A DNA stretch of 64,000 nucleotides from Cyclobacteriaceae bacterium (GTDB lineage Bacteria > Bacteroidota > Bacteroidia > Cytophagales > Cyclobacteriaceae): positions 186,001 to 250,000 of the forward strand of contig JAEUUI010000006.1 in the NCBI GenBank assembly GCA_016786585.1, given 5' to 3'. This document shows positions 34,341 to 43,934 of the stretch, one piece after another. Each line of letters begins with the position of its first letter. Position 1 is the first letter of the stretch. Below the pieces are notes generated by a model. It did no database searches. It was given only the letters and a program-made list of their open reading frames with translations, and was not told where the DNA came from. A program made the translations under genes and the position numbers.

Positions 34341-35612
34341 ATGAAAAAAGATAAAGTCATTTTTGACCTCATCGAAAAGGAAAAGCAGCGCCAGGAACAC
34401 GGCATCGAACTGATTGCTTCCGAGAATTTCACGTCACAGCAAGTAATGAAAGCGCAGGGTACTGTGCTCACGAATAAATATGCTGAAGGTTTGCCAGGCA
34501 AGCGTTACTACGGTGGCTGCGAAGTGGTGGATGAGATTGAGCAACTGGCCATCGACCGGGCGTGCAAACTGTTCGGAGCCGAGTGGGCTAACGTTCAGCC
34601 GCATTCAGGAGCGCAAGCCAATGCCTCGGTTATGCTGGCCGTTTTGAAACCGGGAGATAAAATTCTCGGCTTCGACCTTTCACATGGTGGCCACCTCACG
34701 CACGGATCGCCTGTAAACTTTTCAGGTAAACTGTATCAGCCGACGTTTTATGGCGTAGAGGAGAAAACAGGGACAATTGATTTCGATAAAGTAATTGAAA
34801 CCGCAAAGCGTGAAAAACCCAAGCTGATCATTTGTGGTGCATCGGCTTACAGCCGCGACTGGGACTACAAAAAACTTCGGGAAGCGGCAGACGCTGTTGG
34901 CGCGTTGTTGATGGCAGATATTTCTCACCCTGCCGGACTCATCGCACGCGGTTTACTGAACGATCCGATGGAGCATTGTCATATCGTTACAACCACCACA
35001 CATAAAACATTGCGTGGTCCGCGTGGCGGATTGATTATGGTTGGAAGGAACTTCGATAACCCATGGGGATTAAAAACACCGAAAGGTGAAATCCGGAAAA
35101 TCAGTTCATTGCTTGACTCGGGCGTGTTCCCGGGAACTCAAGGCGGTCCGCTGGAACACGTAATTGCTGCAAAAGCTGTAGCCTTCCAGGAGGCATTGTC
35201 AGACGAGTATCTGGATTACATCGTTCAGGTTGCAAAAAATGCAAAGGCAATGTCGGATGCGTTTACCGCGAAGGGCTATAAAGTTATTTCAGGTGGAACC
35301 GATAATCACCTCATGCTGATTGATCTGCGTTCGAAAAATCTTACCGGCAAAATTGCCGAAGAATCATTAATCAAGGCCGATATAACCATCAACAAAAACA
35401 TGGTACCGTTCGATACGCAGTCACCGTTTGTTACTTCCGGCATGCGCATCGGGTCACCCGCTATCACCACGCGTGGCCTGAAAGAAAAGGATGCTGTGAA
35501 AGTTGTTGACCTGATTGACGAAGTACTGATGGCACCTAATGATGCCGGCAATCTGAAGGCGGTGAAACGCAAGGTGAACAACCTGATGAAAAAATTTCCA
35601 TTGTATTCTTAA
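34341..35612 (+). CDS. glyA: serine hydroxymethyltransferase
   Basis: GlyA interconverts serine and glycine with tetrahydrofolate and is PLP-dependent. The 423-residue protein shows [31 protein letters not shown], the PLP lysine in [15 protein letters not shown], and [14 protein letters not shown]. It has its own promoter; tatC follows 18 nt later on the same strand. Confidence 0.97.
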   Translation: MKKDKVIFDLIEKEKQRQEHGIELIASENFTSQQVMKAQGTVLTNKYAEGLPGKRYYGGCEVVDEIEQLAIDRACKLFGAEWANVQPHSGAQANASVMLAVLKPGDKILGFDLSHGGHLTHGSPVNFSGKLYQPTFYGVEEKTGTIDFDKVIETAKREKPKLIICGASAYSRDWDYKKLREAADAVGALLMADISHPAGLIARGLLNDPMEHCHIVTTTTHKTLRGPRGGLIMVGRNFDNPWGLKTPKGEIRKISSLLDSGVFPGTQGGPLEHVIAAKAVAFQEALSDEYLDYIVQVAKNAKAMSDAFTAKGYKVISGGTDNHLMLIDLRSKNLTGKIAEESLIKADITINKNMVPFDTQSPFVTSGMRIGSPAITTRGLKEKDAVKVVDLIDEVLMAPNDAGNLKAVKRKVNNLMKKFPLYS

Positions 35613-35630
35613 TGTGTTGAGGCGGAGCAG

Positions 35631-36458
35631 ATGAGTGAAGAAAAAGAAATGACGTTTCTCGATCACCTCGAGGAGCTGCGGTGGCACGTAATCCGGGCGG
35701 TTTTAGCGATTGTTGTGGGGATGATCGTAGCATTCATTTACATCACCGAAATTTTTGACTACATCGTATTTGCTCCTGCAAAAGTTGATTTCATCTTCTT
35801 CAAATGGATGTGCAAACTTGGCGATCTGGTAGGTGCGACCGAAACCCTGTGTGTAACCGATCTGCCCTTTAAAGTTCAGAGCCGTAACATGACCGGGCAG
35901 TTCATGATGTCGATCACGGCAGCCGCAGTGATTGGATTGATTGTAGCGTTTCCGTATGTGATCTGGGAATTGTGGTCGTTTATCCGGCCGGGCCTCAGGC
36001 TTACGGAGAAGAAATTTTCGAAAGGCGCTGTTGTGGCGATTTCGGGATTGTTTCTGCTGGGCGTTGCATTCGGGTATTTTGTACTCTCACCCATGACGAT
36101 CTGGTTCCTCTCTACGTATAAAGTGAGCGACATGATCGTAAATGAATTTGATATCACTTCGTATGTATCAACGGTTGCAAGCCTGATTCTTGGTTGCGGC
36201 CTTGTGTTTCAGTTTCCGGTGGTGGTGTATTTCCTTACTAAAATCGGTATGATCACTCCGCAGCTTATGCGCAAATATCGCAGACATGCCGTTGTTGGAA
36301 TTATTGTACTGGGAGCCGTAATCACACCTTCGGCCGATCCGTTCAGCCTTTCCATTATTTCATTGCCGCTGTATTTTCTGTACGAGATCAGTATCTTTAC
36401 TTCTGCAGTAGTGCTTCGCAAAAAGCTGAAGCAGGAAGCACAAGAAAACCAATCATGA
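35631..36458 (+). CDS. tatC: twin-arginine translocase subunit TatC
   Basis: A 275-residue inner-membrane protein of six helices that recognises twin-arginine signal peptides. The N-terminal EMTFLDHLEELRWHVIRAV, the conserved FPYVIWELWSFIRPGL and EKKFSKGA, and the late ITPSADPFS are diagnostic. No tatA or tatB gene lies in the window. It overlaps rpiB by ATGA. Confidence 0.95.
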   Translation: MSEEKEMTFLDHLEELRWHVIRAVLAIVVGMIVAFIYITEIFDYIVFAPAKVDFIFFKWMCKLGDLVGATETLCVTDLPFKVQSRNMTGQFMMSITAAAVIGLIVAFPYVIWELWSFIRPGLRLTEKKFSKGAVVAISGLFLLGVAFGYFVLSPMTIWFLSTYKVSDMIVNEFDITSYVSTVASLILGCGLVFQFPVVVYFLTKIGMITPQLMRKYRRHAVVGIIVLGAVITPSADPFSLSIISLPLYFLYEISIFTSAVVLRKKLKQEAQENQS

Positions 36459-36889
36459 TGCCTACAATCGCTATCGGTGCCGACCACGCGGGTTTCGAGT
36501 ATAAAGAAATCCTAAAAAAGTGGCTCGAAAAAAACGCGTATAAGATAAAAGACTTCGGAGCCTACAGCACGGAATCAGCTGATTATCCGGATTTTGCTCA
36601 TCCGGTGGCTGAAGCGGTTGAGAAAAAGGAATTTGATCTTGGGCTTTTGTTGTGCGGCAGTGCTAACGGTGTTGCAATTACAGCAAACAAACATCAGGGC
36701 ATTCGCGCGGCAATTTGCTGGAACGAAGAACTCGCCGCATTGGCCCGCCAGCATAACAACGCGAACGTTTTATGTATTCCTGCGCGATACGTAAGTGCTG
36801 AAGAAGCAGAAAACATTCTGGACCGGTTCCTCCACTCAAATTTTGAAGGCGGCCGTCACGAAAAACGCGTGAATAAAATCAGCTGTTGA
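36455..36889 (+). CDS. rpiB: ribose-5-phosphate isomerase B
   Basis: RpiB interconverts ribose 5-phosphate and ribulose 5-phosphate. The 144-residue sequence has IAIGADHAGFEYKE, DYPDFAHPVA, and the active-site Cys67 in LLLCGSANGVAI, followed by NKHQGIRAA. The start is ATGATG; either Met is possible. The last 11 nt overlap the convergent DUF6427 gene. Confidence 0.94.
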   Translation: MMPTIAIGADHAGFEYKEILKKWLEKNAYKIKDFGAYSTESADYPDFAHPVAEAVEKKEFDLGLLLCGSANGVAITANKHQGIRAAICWNEELAALARQHNNANVLCIPARYVSAEEAENILDRFLHSNFEGGRHEKRVNKISC

Positions 36890-38279
36890 TTTTCTTCAGC
36901 GTATAGCCGTCTGCTGATTTCCGATACAATGCCGCCAGCTCAGGTAACCGTTTGAAGAAAGGCGCCATCAGGTTTTGCGGATCGATGATTACCTGAGGTT
37001 TTTCTTTTTGAAGCGCCCGATGAACGAGCAACAAATTTTCGTAGTAATCGGGATTGTTAAATACGTCAGCCGCTAAACTCCAATCATAAAAAGGAGATCC
37101 AAGTGAATTCTTTGTGAACAGCGATTGATCATTACTTAACACAAGAATCTTTTTATCCTGCACGGTAACCTTGCGTTCTTTTACAATCAGGTCTGCGAAG
37201 TTAATCTGTGGAATTTTTTGGTACCGCGTAAGATAGGCCAGCACAACAATGCCGACTGTGAGAATCAGCATATTCATCTCGGCAAATTTTCGCCTGCGAA
37301 TCAGCAATAGAAAGTGAGTCAGAAAGAAACTCACGGGAGGCAAAACCGTGATAATGCTTTGCGGCCGGAAGTCCGTTGCGATAAAAAATTGTATAAACGC
37401 CACAACAAACCACACGAACATCATTTGAAAAATCTGTGACTGATATTTTGTTAGTCGTGCATCACGGTTGAGAATAAACAAAGACACAAAGAGATAGAAT
37501 AACGGTACCGTGCAAAGGAGCAGCAGCGACTTCGTAGAAATCAAGTCATTTGCAGGGAAACTCAAATTGTGCAGATAATAATTTTGCCATAACTCGCCTG
37601 CATGACCTTTCAGATTGAAAATGCAAATCAGCAACAAATGAGGCAGCAGGAATCCAAAAACTACGAGGAGGTATTTTCGAATCGAACTACGGGTGAAAAT
37701 TGATAGAATGATGATTGCTCCCGGCAGGTAAATGATGTATGAAAAACTGAACAGCGAAGCCAGGCTGATAAAAATTCCCAAATTAAAAGACGTTTCGTCA
37801 CGCGGTGTTCGGAATTCGATTTCTTTGATCAGGTTGTTTAATGCAAGTAACAGCACACCGAAGGCTAATAAATCGCCTGTAAGCGCAATGGAATCAAAAG
37901 AGATAAACGCCAGCAGCGAAAAGAGCAACGATGGGATGTATGTATTCTCAGTAAAGACTTTCTTGTCGATCAGAATGATTCCCAGAAAAGCACTCTGAAA
38001 AAACAGAATGATGAATGCGAAGATGTGTCGTGCGGTTAATGAACGGCCGAAAACCATATCGAACAAACCATAGAACCAGGCCGTGAGTGGTGGAGTACTG
38101 TCGATCGTGCCGTGATAAAGTCCGAAGCCATCATTCACGCGTTCGCCGAGCACAAAACTCTTCAGTTCGGTAACGGTGATGTCGGGTGTGTCAATAAAAA
38201 GCGGCAGCGACAACAACGTCATGATTACCAGCAGGCCTATCAGCCGGTATGGATCATTAATTCTGAAATACCCTACCAC
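36879..38279 (-). CDS. DUF6427-like polytopic membrane protein
   Basis: A 466-residue protein with about 10-12 hydrophobic helices, beginning MVGYFRINDPYRLIGLLVIM and carrying FVLGERVNDGFGLYHGTIDS and FYGLFDMVFGRS, as in Bacteroidota DUF6427 proteins. A soluble C-terminal segment of about 90 residues follows the last helix. The layout recalls membrane glycosyltransferases, with Asp/Glu in the first loop, but no catalytic role is established. It diverges from rbfA across an AT-rich 63-bp gap. Confidence 0.72.
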   Translation of the reverse strand: MVGYFRINDPYRLIGLLVIMTLLSLPLFIDTPDITVTELKSFVLGERVNDGFGLYHGTIDSTPPLTAWFYGLFDMVFGRSLTARHIFAFIILFFQSAFLGIILIDKKVFTENTYIPSLLFSLLAFISFDSIALTGDLLAFGVLLLALNNLIKEIEFRTPRDETSFNLGIFISLASLFSFSYIIYLPGAIIILSIFTRSSIRKYLLVVFGFLLPHLLLICIFNLKGHAGELWQNYYLHNLSFPANDLISTKSLLLLCTVPLFYLFVSLFILNRDARLTKYQSQIFQMMFVWFVVAFIQFFIATDFRPQSIITVLPPVSFFLTHFLLLIRRRKFAEMNMLILTVGIVVLAYLTRYQKIPQINFADLIVKERKVTVQDKKILVLSNDQSLFTKNSLGSPFYDWSLAADVFNNPDYYENLLLVHRALQKEKPQVIIDPQNLMAPFFKRLPELAALYRKSADGYTLKKINS

Positions 38280-38328
38280 TTCGAAACTTTAAAAGAACGC
38301 ATCAAGTTAATTTTAATATTTTAAATTC

Positions 38329-38336
38329 TAACTTTA
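38329..38336 (+). promoter_or_regulatory. possible -7 element of rbfA
   Basis: TAACTTTA (one mismatch to TAnnTTTG) ends 6 nt before the rbfA ATG and lies in the palindrome AACTTTAAAGTT (38330-38341). The upstream 25 bases are very AT-rich. A transcript from here would be nearly leaderless. Confidence 0.35.
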
Positions 38337-38342
38337 AAGTTC

Positions 38343-38729
38343 ATGGCAGGCTCAACACGACAATTAAAATTCGCCCGGCTGATTCAGAAAGAGATCAGCG
38401 ACATCTTTCAGCGCGACAAGCGCGGAATACTTGACAATACTTTTGTTACCATTGCCGAAGTAAAGGTTAGCCCGGATTTGGGTGTGGCGAAAATTTATGT
38501 GAGCATGATGCTGGCCAAGGATAAACAGGCCGTTCTTGAAAAGATTAACATCCGGAAAGGAGAAATCCGCAAGGCGCTGGGCGATAAAATCCGGAAACAG
38601 GTTCGCGTGATCCCGGAACTTATTTTTTACCTCGATGAGGTTGAAGAGAATGCTCAGCGAATGGATTCACTGATCAAAAATCTTAATATTCCGTCTTCTG
38701 CAAAATCCACCAAAGAAGAGGAAGAATAG
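38343..38729 (+). CDS. rbfA: ribosome-binding factor A
   Basis: RbfA helps mature the 30S subunit. The 128-residue KH-type protein shows RQLKFARLIQKEISDIFQRD, VTIAEVKVSPDLGVAKIYVS and VRVIPELIFYLDEVEENAQRM. An acidic tail ends the protein. The LolC/E-like permease follows after 8 nt, a pairing often seen in this phylum. Confidence 0.95.
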   Translation: MAGSTRQLKFARLIQKEISDIFQRDKRGILDNTFVTIAEVKVSPDLGVAKIYVSMMLAKDKQAVLEKINIRKGEIRKALGDKIRKQVRVIPELIFYLDEVEENAQRMDSLIKNLNIPSSAKSTKEEEE

Positions 38730-38737
38730 CCTTTGTT

Positions 38738-39961
38738 TTGAAACTGCCGTTTTTCATAGCGAAACGATACCTGTTCTCTAAACGCAAGAGAAACTTTATC
38801 AATATTATTTCCGGCCTTACGCTGATTCTCGTTGCCGTATGTACCGCTGCATTGATCATTGTGTTGTCAGTATTCAATGGGCTCGGACACTTGCTGCGGT
38901 CGCTCAACCAGTCGTTTGATCCGCAAATCAAAATAGAAGCAGTTGAGGGAAAAACATTCGAAGTTACCGATGCATGGCTCAACAAAGTAAAAGCAGTGGA
39001 GGGTGTCGCGATCGTTACGGAGGTTATTGAAGACTACGCCTATGCGCGTTATCGCGAAGCCAACCAGGTTGTAACGTTAAAAGGTGTTAGCGCGAACTTT
39101 ATTGACCAGCATCGTATCGACAACGCCATTGCCGAAGGAACGTTGAGACTTGAAAGCGGTGAAACACCCTATGCAATTGTCGGGCGTGGAGTTCAGTATT
39201 CGCTTTCCATCCAGGTGGGAGACGACTTTCATCCGCTGCAGATTTATTATATCAACGACATCAAACCGGGGGTGGTTGATCCGTCTAAAATTTATTCGCA
39301 CAAAAACATTGCAGTGGGCGCTGCCTTTTCAATCGTTCAAAGTTTTGATGAGAATTATGTAATCGTGCCACTGGAGTTTGTCCGGGATGTTATGCAGTAT
39401 GGCAATAAGCGTACGTCACTTGAAATAAAAGTTTCCGATAAAGCCGATGCAGCTGTCGTTCAGGATAATCTTCAACAGGTATTGGGTGCCGGGTTTTCAG
39501 TCCTGTCACTCGAACAACAGCACAAAGATCTTTACCGATTGCTTAAAATAGAAAAGTTGTTTGCGTTCGGAGGCGGAGTTTTATTACTCGGTATCGCATC
39601 CATCAACATCTTCTTTAGTTTGATGATGCTTGTGCTCGACAAAAAGAAAGATATCTCGTTACTCGCTTCTATGGGTGCTGATCAGAATCTGTTGCGCAAA
39701 ATATTCCTGACGGAGGGTGCTCTCATTGCCGTTGGCGGAACATTGATCGGATTGGTATTGGGGGCAACGTTTTGTTTTTTCCAGCAACAATATGGTTTCA
39801 TTTCCATGGGTATGCAGAACTCTGTTACCGAAGGTTACCCGGTGAAGATGATCTTGTCTGATTTCGTATACATCACACTTGCCATGGTGGTGATCACGTT
39901 CCTCGTTTCTTATCGCCCGGCATGGGTTGCTTCCCGCACATTTTCGCCTGCCGATCTGTAA
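38738..39961 (+). CDS. LolC/E-like ABC transporter permease
   Basis: A 407-residue FtsX/MacB-type permease with one N-terminal helix (NIISGLTLILVAVCTAALII), a large periplasmic domain (about 55-270), and three C-terminal helices including LMMLVLDKKKDISLLASMGA. It resembles lipoprotein-releasing LolC/LolE, but no ATPase gene is adjacent. The start is TTG at 38738 (MKLPFFIAKRYLFSKRKRNF), the usual family N-terminus. Confidence 0.87.
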   Translation: MKLPFFIAKRYLFSKRKRNFINIISGLTLILVAVCTAALIIVLSVFNGLGHLLRSLNQSFDPQIKIEAVEGKTFEVTDAWLNKVKAVEGVAIVTEVIEDYAYARYREANQVVTLKGVSANFIDQHRIDNAIAEGTLRLESGETPYAIVGRGVQYSLSIQVGDDFHPLQIYYINDIKPGVVDPSKIYSHKNIAVGAAFSIVQSFDENYVIVPLEFVRDVMQYGNKRTSLEIKVSDKADAAVVQDNLQQVLGAGFSVLSLEQQHKDLYRLLKIEKLFAFGGGVLLLGIASINIFFSLMMLVLDKKKDISLLASMGADQNLLRKIFLTEGALIAVGGTLIGLVLGATFCFFQQQYGFISMGMQNSVTEGYPVKMILSDFVYITLAMVVITFLVSYRPAWVASRTFSPADL

Positions 39962-40061
39962 GGATTGCGTATGAAATTGGACGATTTTCAAGGTTTTTCT
40001 AAGCCAAAATGATTACCTTGGAGGTTCCGTTCTCACAAAATGACGGAAAAAGTAGTCACTC

Positions 40062-43001
40062 ATGAAGGTTTCAGCCTCACAGCCGTTCCAAATCATCTAC
40101 TCGCTCTTCCAGCATGAGTACCTGGGATTATTGATCGAATCGTACATCGTTCACCTGGATGAAAAGGGCAAGCTGACCTTCCAGCATCAGAACATCTCTT
40201 CCAAAAATGCGCGCGAGTTTTCCAAGGGCCTCGATGATCGGGACTATGAACTGATCAAGTTAACCGATGCGATGGAGCAGGAATCGGTGATCAAGAAGTT
40301 TGTAGGCAAACCGATGAAGTCGGATGAATTCTTTTCAAAAGTTTACAGCAAAACGAAGGGCAACGAAGCGCTTCAGGAACAAATTGAAATTCATATAGAA
40401 AATAAACGGGCTGAAGCGCTGGAACTCATGAAAGGCAAAATGCTTTTCGAGATGGGAAGCGATGGTGAGCCTACGTGGAAGAAAATTGAAGTAATGCCGC
40501 ACAAGGCAAGCATCCAGTTTCATTTTATGCGAAGCAGCGATGCCACAAATTACTACCCAACGATCATGTACCAGGGCAAAAGACTGGAACTTCCCAGCGA
40601 AGCTGCTTACCTGGTGTGCAAAGGCCCGGCCTGGATGGTATTGAGCGGTAAGCTTTATGGCTTTGAGAAATATGTGGATGGCAAGAAGCTGCTACCCTTC
40701 TTAAGCAAGAAGTTTGTTGTTATACCGAAGAATCTTGAGGAAACGTATTACAACCGGTTTGTTGCTCCGCTCATTGCATCGTTCGATGATGTGGAAGCGA
40801 AAGGATTTGAAATCAATAAAAATGACTACGATCCGAAACCGATTCTGACACTTTCCGAACTTGTTTCTGTACACAACTCGCAGGCGGCAGATTTGTTTGA
40901 TAATACCCCGGTTGAAGATAAGAGCGATGAGTCGGGGAAAATTGTTTTTGATCTTTCCTTTAAATACGGTAAGCATCGCTTCCAGGGACGTAACCGCGTG
41001 CCGGTAAGTGTAACGGTAGAGCGTCATGACAAAGACTATGTTTTCCATCGCGTAACGCGGAAGTCTGATACGGAAAAGAACTTCCTGCATACGCTGCAGA
41101 AACTCGGTTTACCGATGAAGGACTTCAATGTAGCAGTTCCGAAATCAGAAGCGTTTTCTTGGTTGAATGAAAACCGCGTGAATTTGCTCAACCTTGGCTT
41201 TGAAGTAAGTCAGCCCCAAAGCAATGACAAGAAGTACTTTGTTGGAAAGGCGATCATCGAAGTTGAGGTTAAAGAGAATATCGACTGGTTTGATATCCAT
41301 GCACGCATCAAATTTGGGGAGTTCGAAATCCCGTTCAAGGAACTGCGTAAGCTGATCCTGAAAAAGAAAGTTGAATTCAAGCTGCCAAATGGTGAAATCG
41401 CTATTATCCCGGAAGCCTGGTTAACACGATATGCCGATCTGTTTGCATTAAGTGAAACGCATGGCGATAAAGAACGGCCGGTGTTGAAGAAACATCACCT
41501 CAACCTGGTGAAGGAGCTGGAAGAAGGTAATCTTGCCAAAGTTCACCTCAGCGAACGCCTTCGCACGCTTAATTCATTTAGCGGAATAAAAAGTTATCCG
41601 GTGCCTGCAGGCTTTAAAGGAGAACTTCGTCCGTACCAGCGCGCAGGCTACAACTGGTTACGATTCTTAAACGAATACAAGTTAGGCGGGTGTTTGGCTG
41701 ACGACATGGGTCTTGGAAAAACAGTGCAAACGTTAACAATGTTGCTGGCCGAAAAGGAAGCTAATGCGGGGCCATCGCTGTTGATCATGCCTACTTCGCT
41801 CATTTACAATTGGGAGATGGAGGCCAGCAAGTTTACGCCTGACTTAAAAGTGTTAAACTATACGGGCACGCTTCGCAATAAAGATGTTAAGCGCTTCGAG
41901 AAATATGATGTGGTGCTCACGTCTTACGGAATCACCCGTCTCGACAGTGAATTGTTTCAGAAATTTTATTTCAACTATATCATTCTGGATGAATCACAGG
42001 TAATTAAAAACCCGTCATCCAACATCGCAAAGGCAGTTCGCGAACTCAAATCACGCCATAAGCTGGTACTTACCGGAACACCATTGGAAAACACCACCAT
42101 GGACTTGTGGTCGCAGATGAGTTTCATCAACCCGGGTATTCTCGGATCGCAGTCGTACTTCCGACAGGAATTTCAATTGCCGATCGAAAAGAAGAACGAT
42201 GAGGTTAAGTCAAAGAAACTTCACGCGGTTATCAAGCCTTTCGTATTGCGCAGACATAAATCGCAGGTTGCTACGGAACTGCCTGAAAAAGTAGAGTACG
42301 TGCAATACAGTGAAATGAGTCCGGAACAGGAACGTAAGTACGAGGAAACAAAAGCATACTACCGCGGCAAAATTCTCGACCTGATCGATAAGGAGGGAAT
42401 GGGCAACAGCCGTTTCATGATCCTGGAGGGGTTAACGAAACTGCGACAGCTTGCAAACCATCCGAAAATGATCGAGCCATCATACTCGGGTGATTCAGGG
42501 AAGCTGGAAGATATCACGCACATGCTCGAAAACGCGATGGCGGAAGATCACAAGGTCCTTGTATTTAGCCAGTTTGTGAAGCATCTGAATCTTGTTCAGC
42601 AATACCTGAAATCGAATAAGATCACATATGCTTACCTGGATGGCGGAAGTACTGATCGCAAGGAGCAGGTAGAGAAATTCAACAAGGATCCTAAGACAAA
42701 GGTTTTTTTAATCTCTATCAAAGCCGGTGGTTTGGGATTAAACCTGACCGAAGCAGATTATGTGTTCATTCTCGATCCATGGTGGAATCCGGCAGTTGAA
42801 GCACAAGCAGTCGATCGGGCGCACCGTATCGGACAAAAACGGAAAGTGTTTACCTATAAGTTCATTACCCGAAACACAGTAGAAGAAAAAATCCTTCAGT
42901 TACAGCAGAAGAAGCTCAAGCTTACGAATGAGTTGATTGTAACGGAAGAAAGCATCATGAAGCAGTTGACGCGGGAGGATATTTCGCAGATGCTTGCTTA
43001 A
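40062..43001 (+). CDS. SNF2-family DEAD/DEAH-box helicase
   Basis: A 979-residue helicase. The first 500 residues are the bacterial SNF2-associated region; the motor starts near residue 520 with LRPYQRAGYNWL, motif I DDMGLGKTVQTL (about 546), motif II ILDESQVIKN (DESQ, where DEAQ or DEAH is usual), motif III LTGTPLENTTMD, and C-terminal motifs SIKAGGLGLNLTEADYV and QAVDRAHRIGQ. It probably remodels protein-nucleic acid complexes, maybe RNA polymerase as for RapA. Its last 47 nt overlap the convergent acyltransferase gene. Confidence 0.93.
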   Translation: MKVSASQPFQIIYSLFQHEYLGLLIESYIVHLDEKGKLTFQHQNISSKNAREFSKGLDDRDYELIKLTDAMEQESVIKKFVGKPMKSDEFFSKVYSKTKGNEALQEQIEIHIENKRAEALELMKGKMLFEMGSDGEPTWKKIEVMPHKASIQFHFMRSSDATNYYPTIMYQGKRLELPSEAAYLVCKGPAWMVLSGKLYGFEKYVDGKKLLPFLSKKFVVIPKNLEETYYNRFVAPLIASFDDVEAKGFEINKNDYDPKPILTLSELVSVHNSQAADLFDNTPVEDKSDESGKIVFDLSFKYGKHRFQGRNRVPVSVTVERHDKDYVFHRVTRKSDTEKNFLHTLQKLGLPMKDFNVAVPKSEAFSWLNENRVNLLNLGFEVSQPQSNDKKYFVGKAIIEVEVKENIDWFDIHARIKFGEFEIPFKELRKLILKKKVEFKLPNGEIAIIPEAWLTRYADLFALSETHGDKERPVLKKHHLNLVKELEEGNLAKVHLSERLRTLNSFSGIKSYPVPAGFKGELRPYQRAGYNWLRFLNEYKLGGCLADDMGLGKTVQTLTMLLAEKEANAGPSLLIMPTSLIYNWEMEASKFTPDLKVLNYTGTLRNKDVKRFEKYDVVLTSYGITRLDSELFQKFYFNYIILDESQVIKNPSSNIAKAVRELKSRHKLVLTGTPLENTTMDLWSQMSFINPGILGSQSYFRQEFQLPIEKKNDEVKSKKLHAVIKPFVLRRHKSQVATELPEKVEYVQYSEMSPEQERKYEETKAYYRGKILDLIDKEGMGNSRFMILEGLTKLRQLANHPKMIEPSYSGDSGKLEDITHMLENAMAEDHKVLVFSQFVKHLNLVQQYLKSNKITYAYLDGGSTDRKEQVEKFNKDPKTKVFLISIKAGGLGLNLTEADYVFILDPWWNPAVEAQAVDRAHRIGQKRKVFTYKFITRNTVEEKILQLQQKKLKLTNELIVTEESIMKQLTREDISQMLA

Positions 43002-43836
43002 GGTGCCGTTTTTTCCAGCGTTTATGTGACCACAGCCAACCCTCGGGATTTTCACGGATTACTTTTTCCGCTTCTTCCACATAGCGTTCAATAACATTCT
43101 CTTTGTCTTTTATGTAGGGTGGTTCCGTGAGGGGAACAAAAGTGGCTTCGTAGTAGCCGCGCTTAACCTTGCGAATAGCAGCGAATACAACCGGATATTG
43201 TGTGAGTGAGGCTATCTGATCGGGCGCCTGGAAGAAAGCAGTTTCCTGGTGCAGAAATCGGGTAATGTATTTTTTGTCTTTCTTTTGACCGGGATATTGG
43301 TCGGAAACGATGGCTATCATGCGCCAGAGATTTCTGCGCTTCACCATTTCACGACCAAGTTCGTTTCGTTTGATTCCGTATCCGCCAAAGCGGCTTCTGA
43401 TCTCCCGAAGTAATTTATCGGTAAGGCTGTTGTTGATCGGCTGGTAAACGTAATCCAGCGTAAAGTGAAAGTTACCCGCTACCAGCAACCACTCCCAATT
43501 GAATTGATGCGATGCCAACCCGATGATGGGAAGATTTTTTTGGCGATATGGTTCGATTACTTCGGGGTTAGTGAACAGCACGCGTTTGTTGAGATCGCCC
43601 TTGTCGATGGTAAGAAGTTTAAGCGTTTCAACTGCGTAGTCGCAAAGGTTACGGTAGAACTTCCGCTCTATTTTCTTTATCGCATCGGGTGATTTGTCAG
43701 GAAAAGAATTGAGCAGATTTCTTCTGACCAGCTTTTTCCGGTAAGGAATAATGTAGTAACCCAGTATGAAAAGTACATCGGAGAAGAGGTAGAGAATACC
43801 GAGTGGCAGGCGTGATATCAGTCGGAGAAAAAACAT
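42955..43836 (-). CDS. LpxL/HtrB-type lipid A acyltransferase
   Basis: A 293-residue protein with an N-terminal membrane segment (MFFLRLISRLPLGILYLFSD) and the HX4E acyltransferase motif in GLASHQFNWEWLL, then DQYPGQKK and VFAAIRKVKRGYYEATFVPL. Such enzymes add secondary acyl chains to lipid A. The start is the ATG at 43836; the frame extends to 43914 but that N-terminus is unlike the family. It overlaps the SNF2 gene tail to tail. Confidence 0.88.
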   Translation of the reverse strand: MFFLRLISRLPLGILYLFSDVLFILGYYIIPYRKKLVRRNLLNSFPDKSPDAIKKIERKFYRNLCDYAVETLKLLTIDKGDLNKRVLFTNPEVIEPYRQKNLPIIGLASHQFNWEWLLVAGNFHFTLDYVYQPINNSLTDKLLREIRSRFGGYGIKRNELGREMVKRRNLWRMIAIVSDQYPGQKKDKKYITRFLHQETAFFQAPDQIASLTQYPVVFAAIRKVKRGYYEATFVPLTEPPYIKDKENVIERYVEEAEKVIRENPEGWLWSHKRWKKRHLKQASAKYPPASTAS

Positions 43837-43934
43837 CAATGCTCGTTGCGCGTGCAAGATACGGAAGGAAGCGACAGCACAAAATGAAATGAGCGCTTCA
43901 TGAGCGCTCATCACAGTAAAACGAAGAGTCCTTT

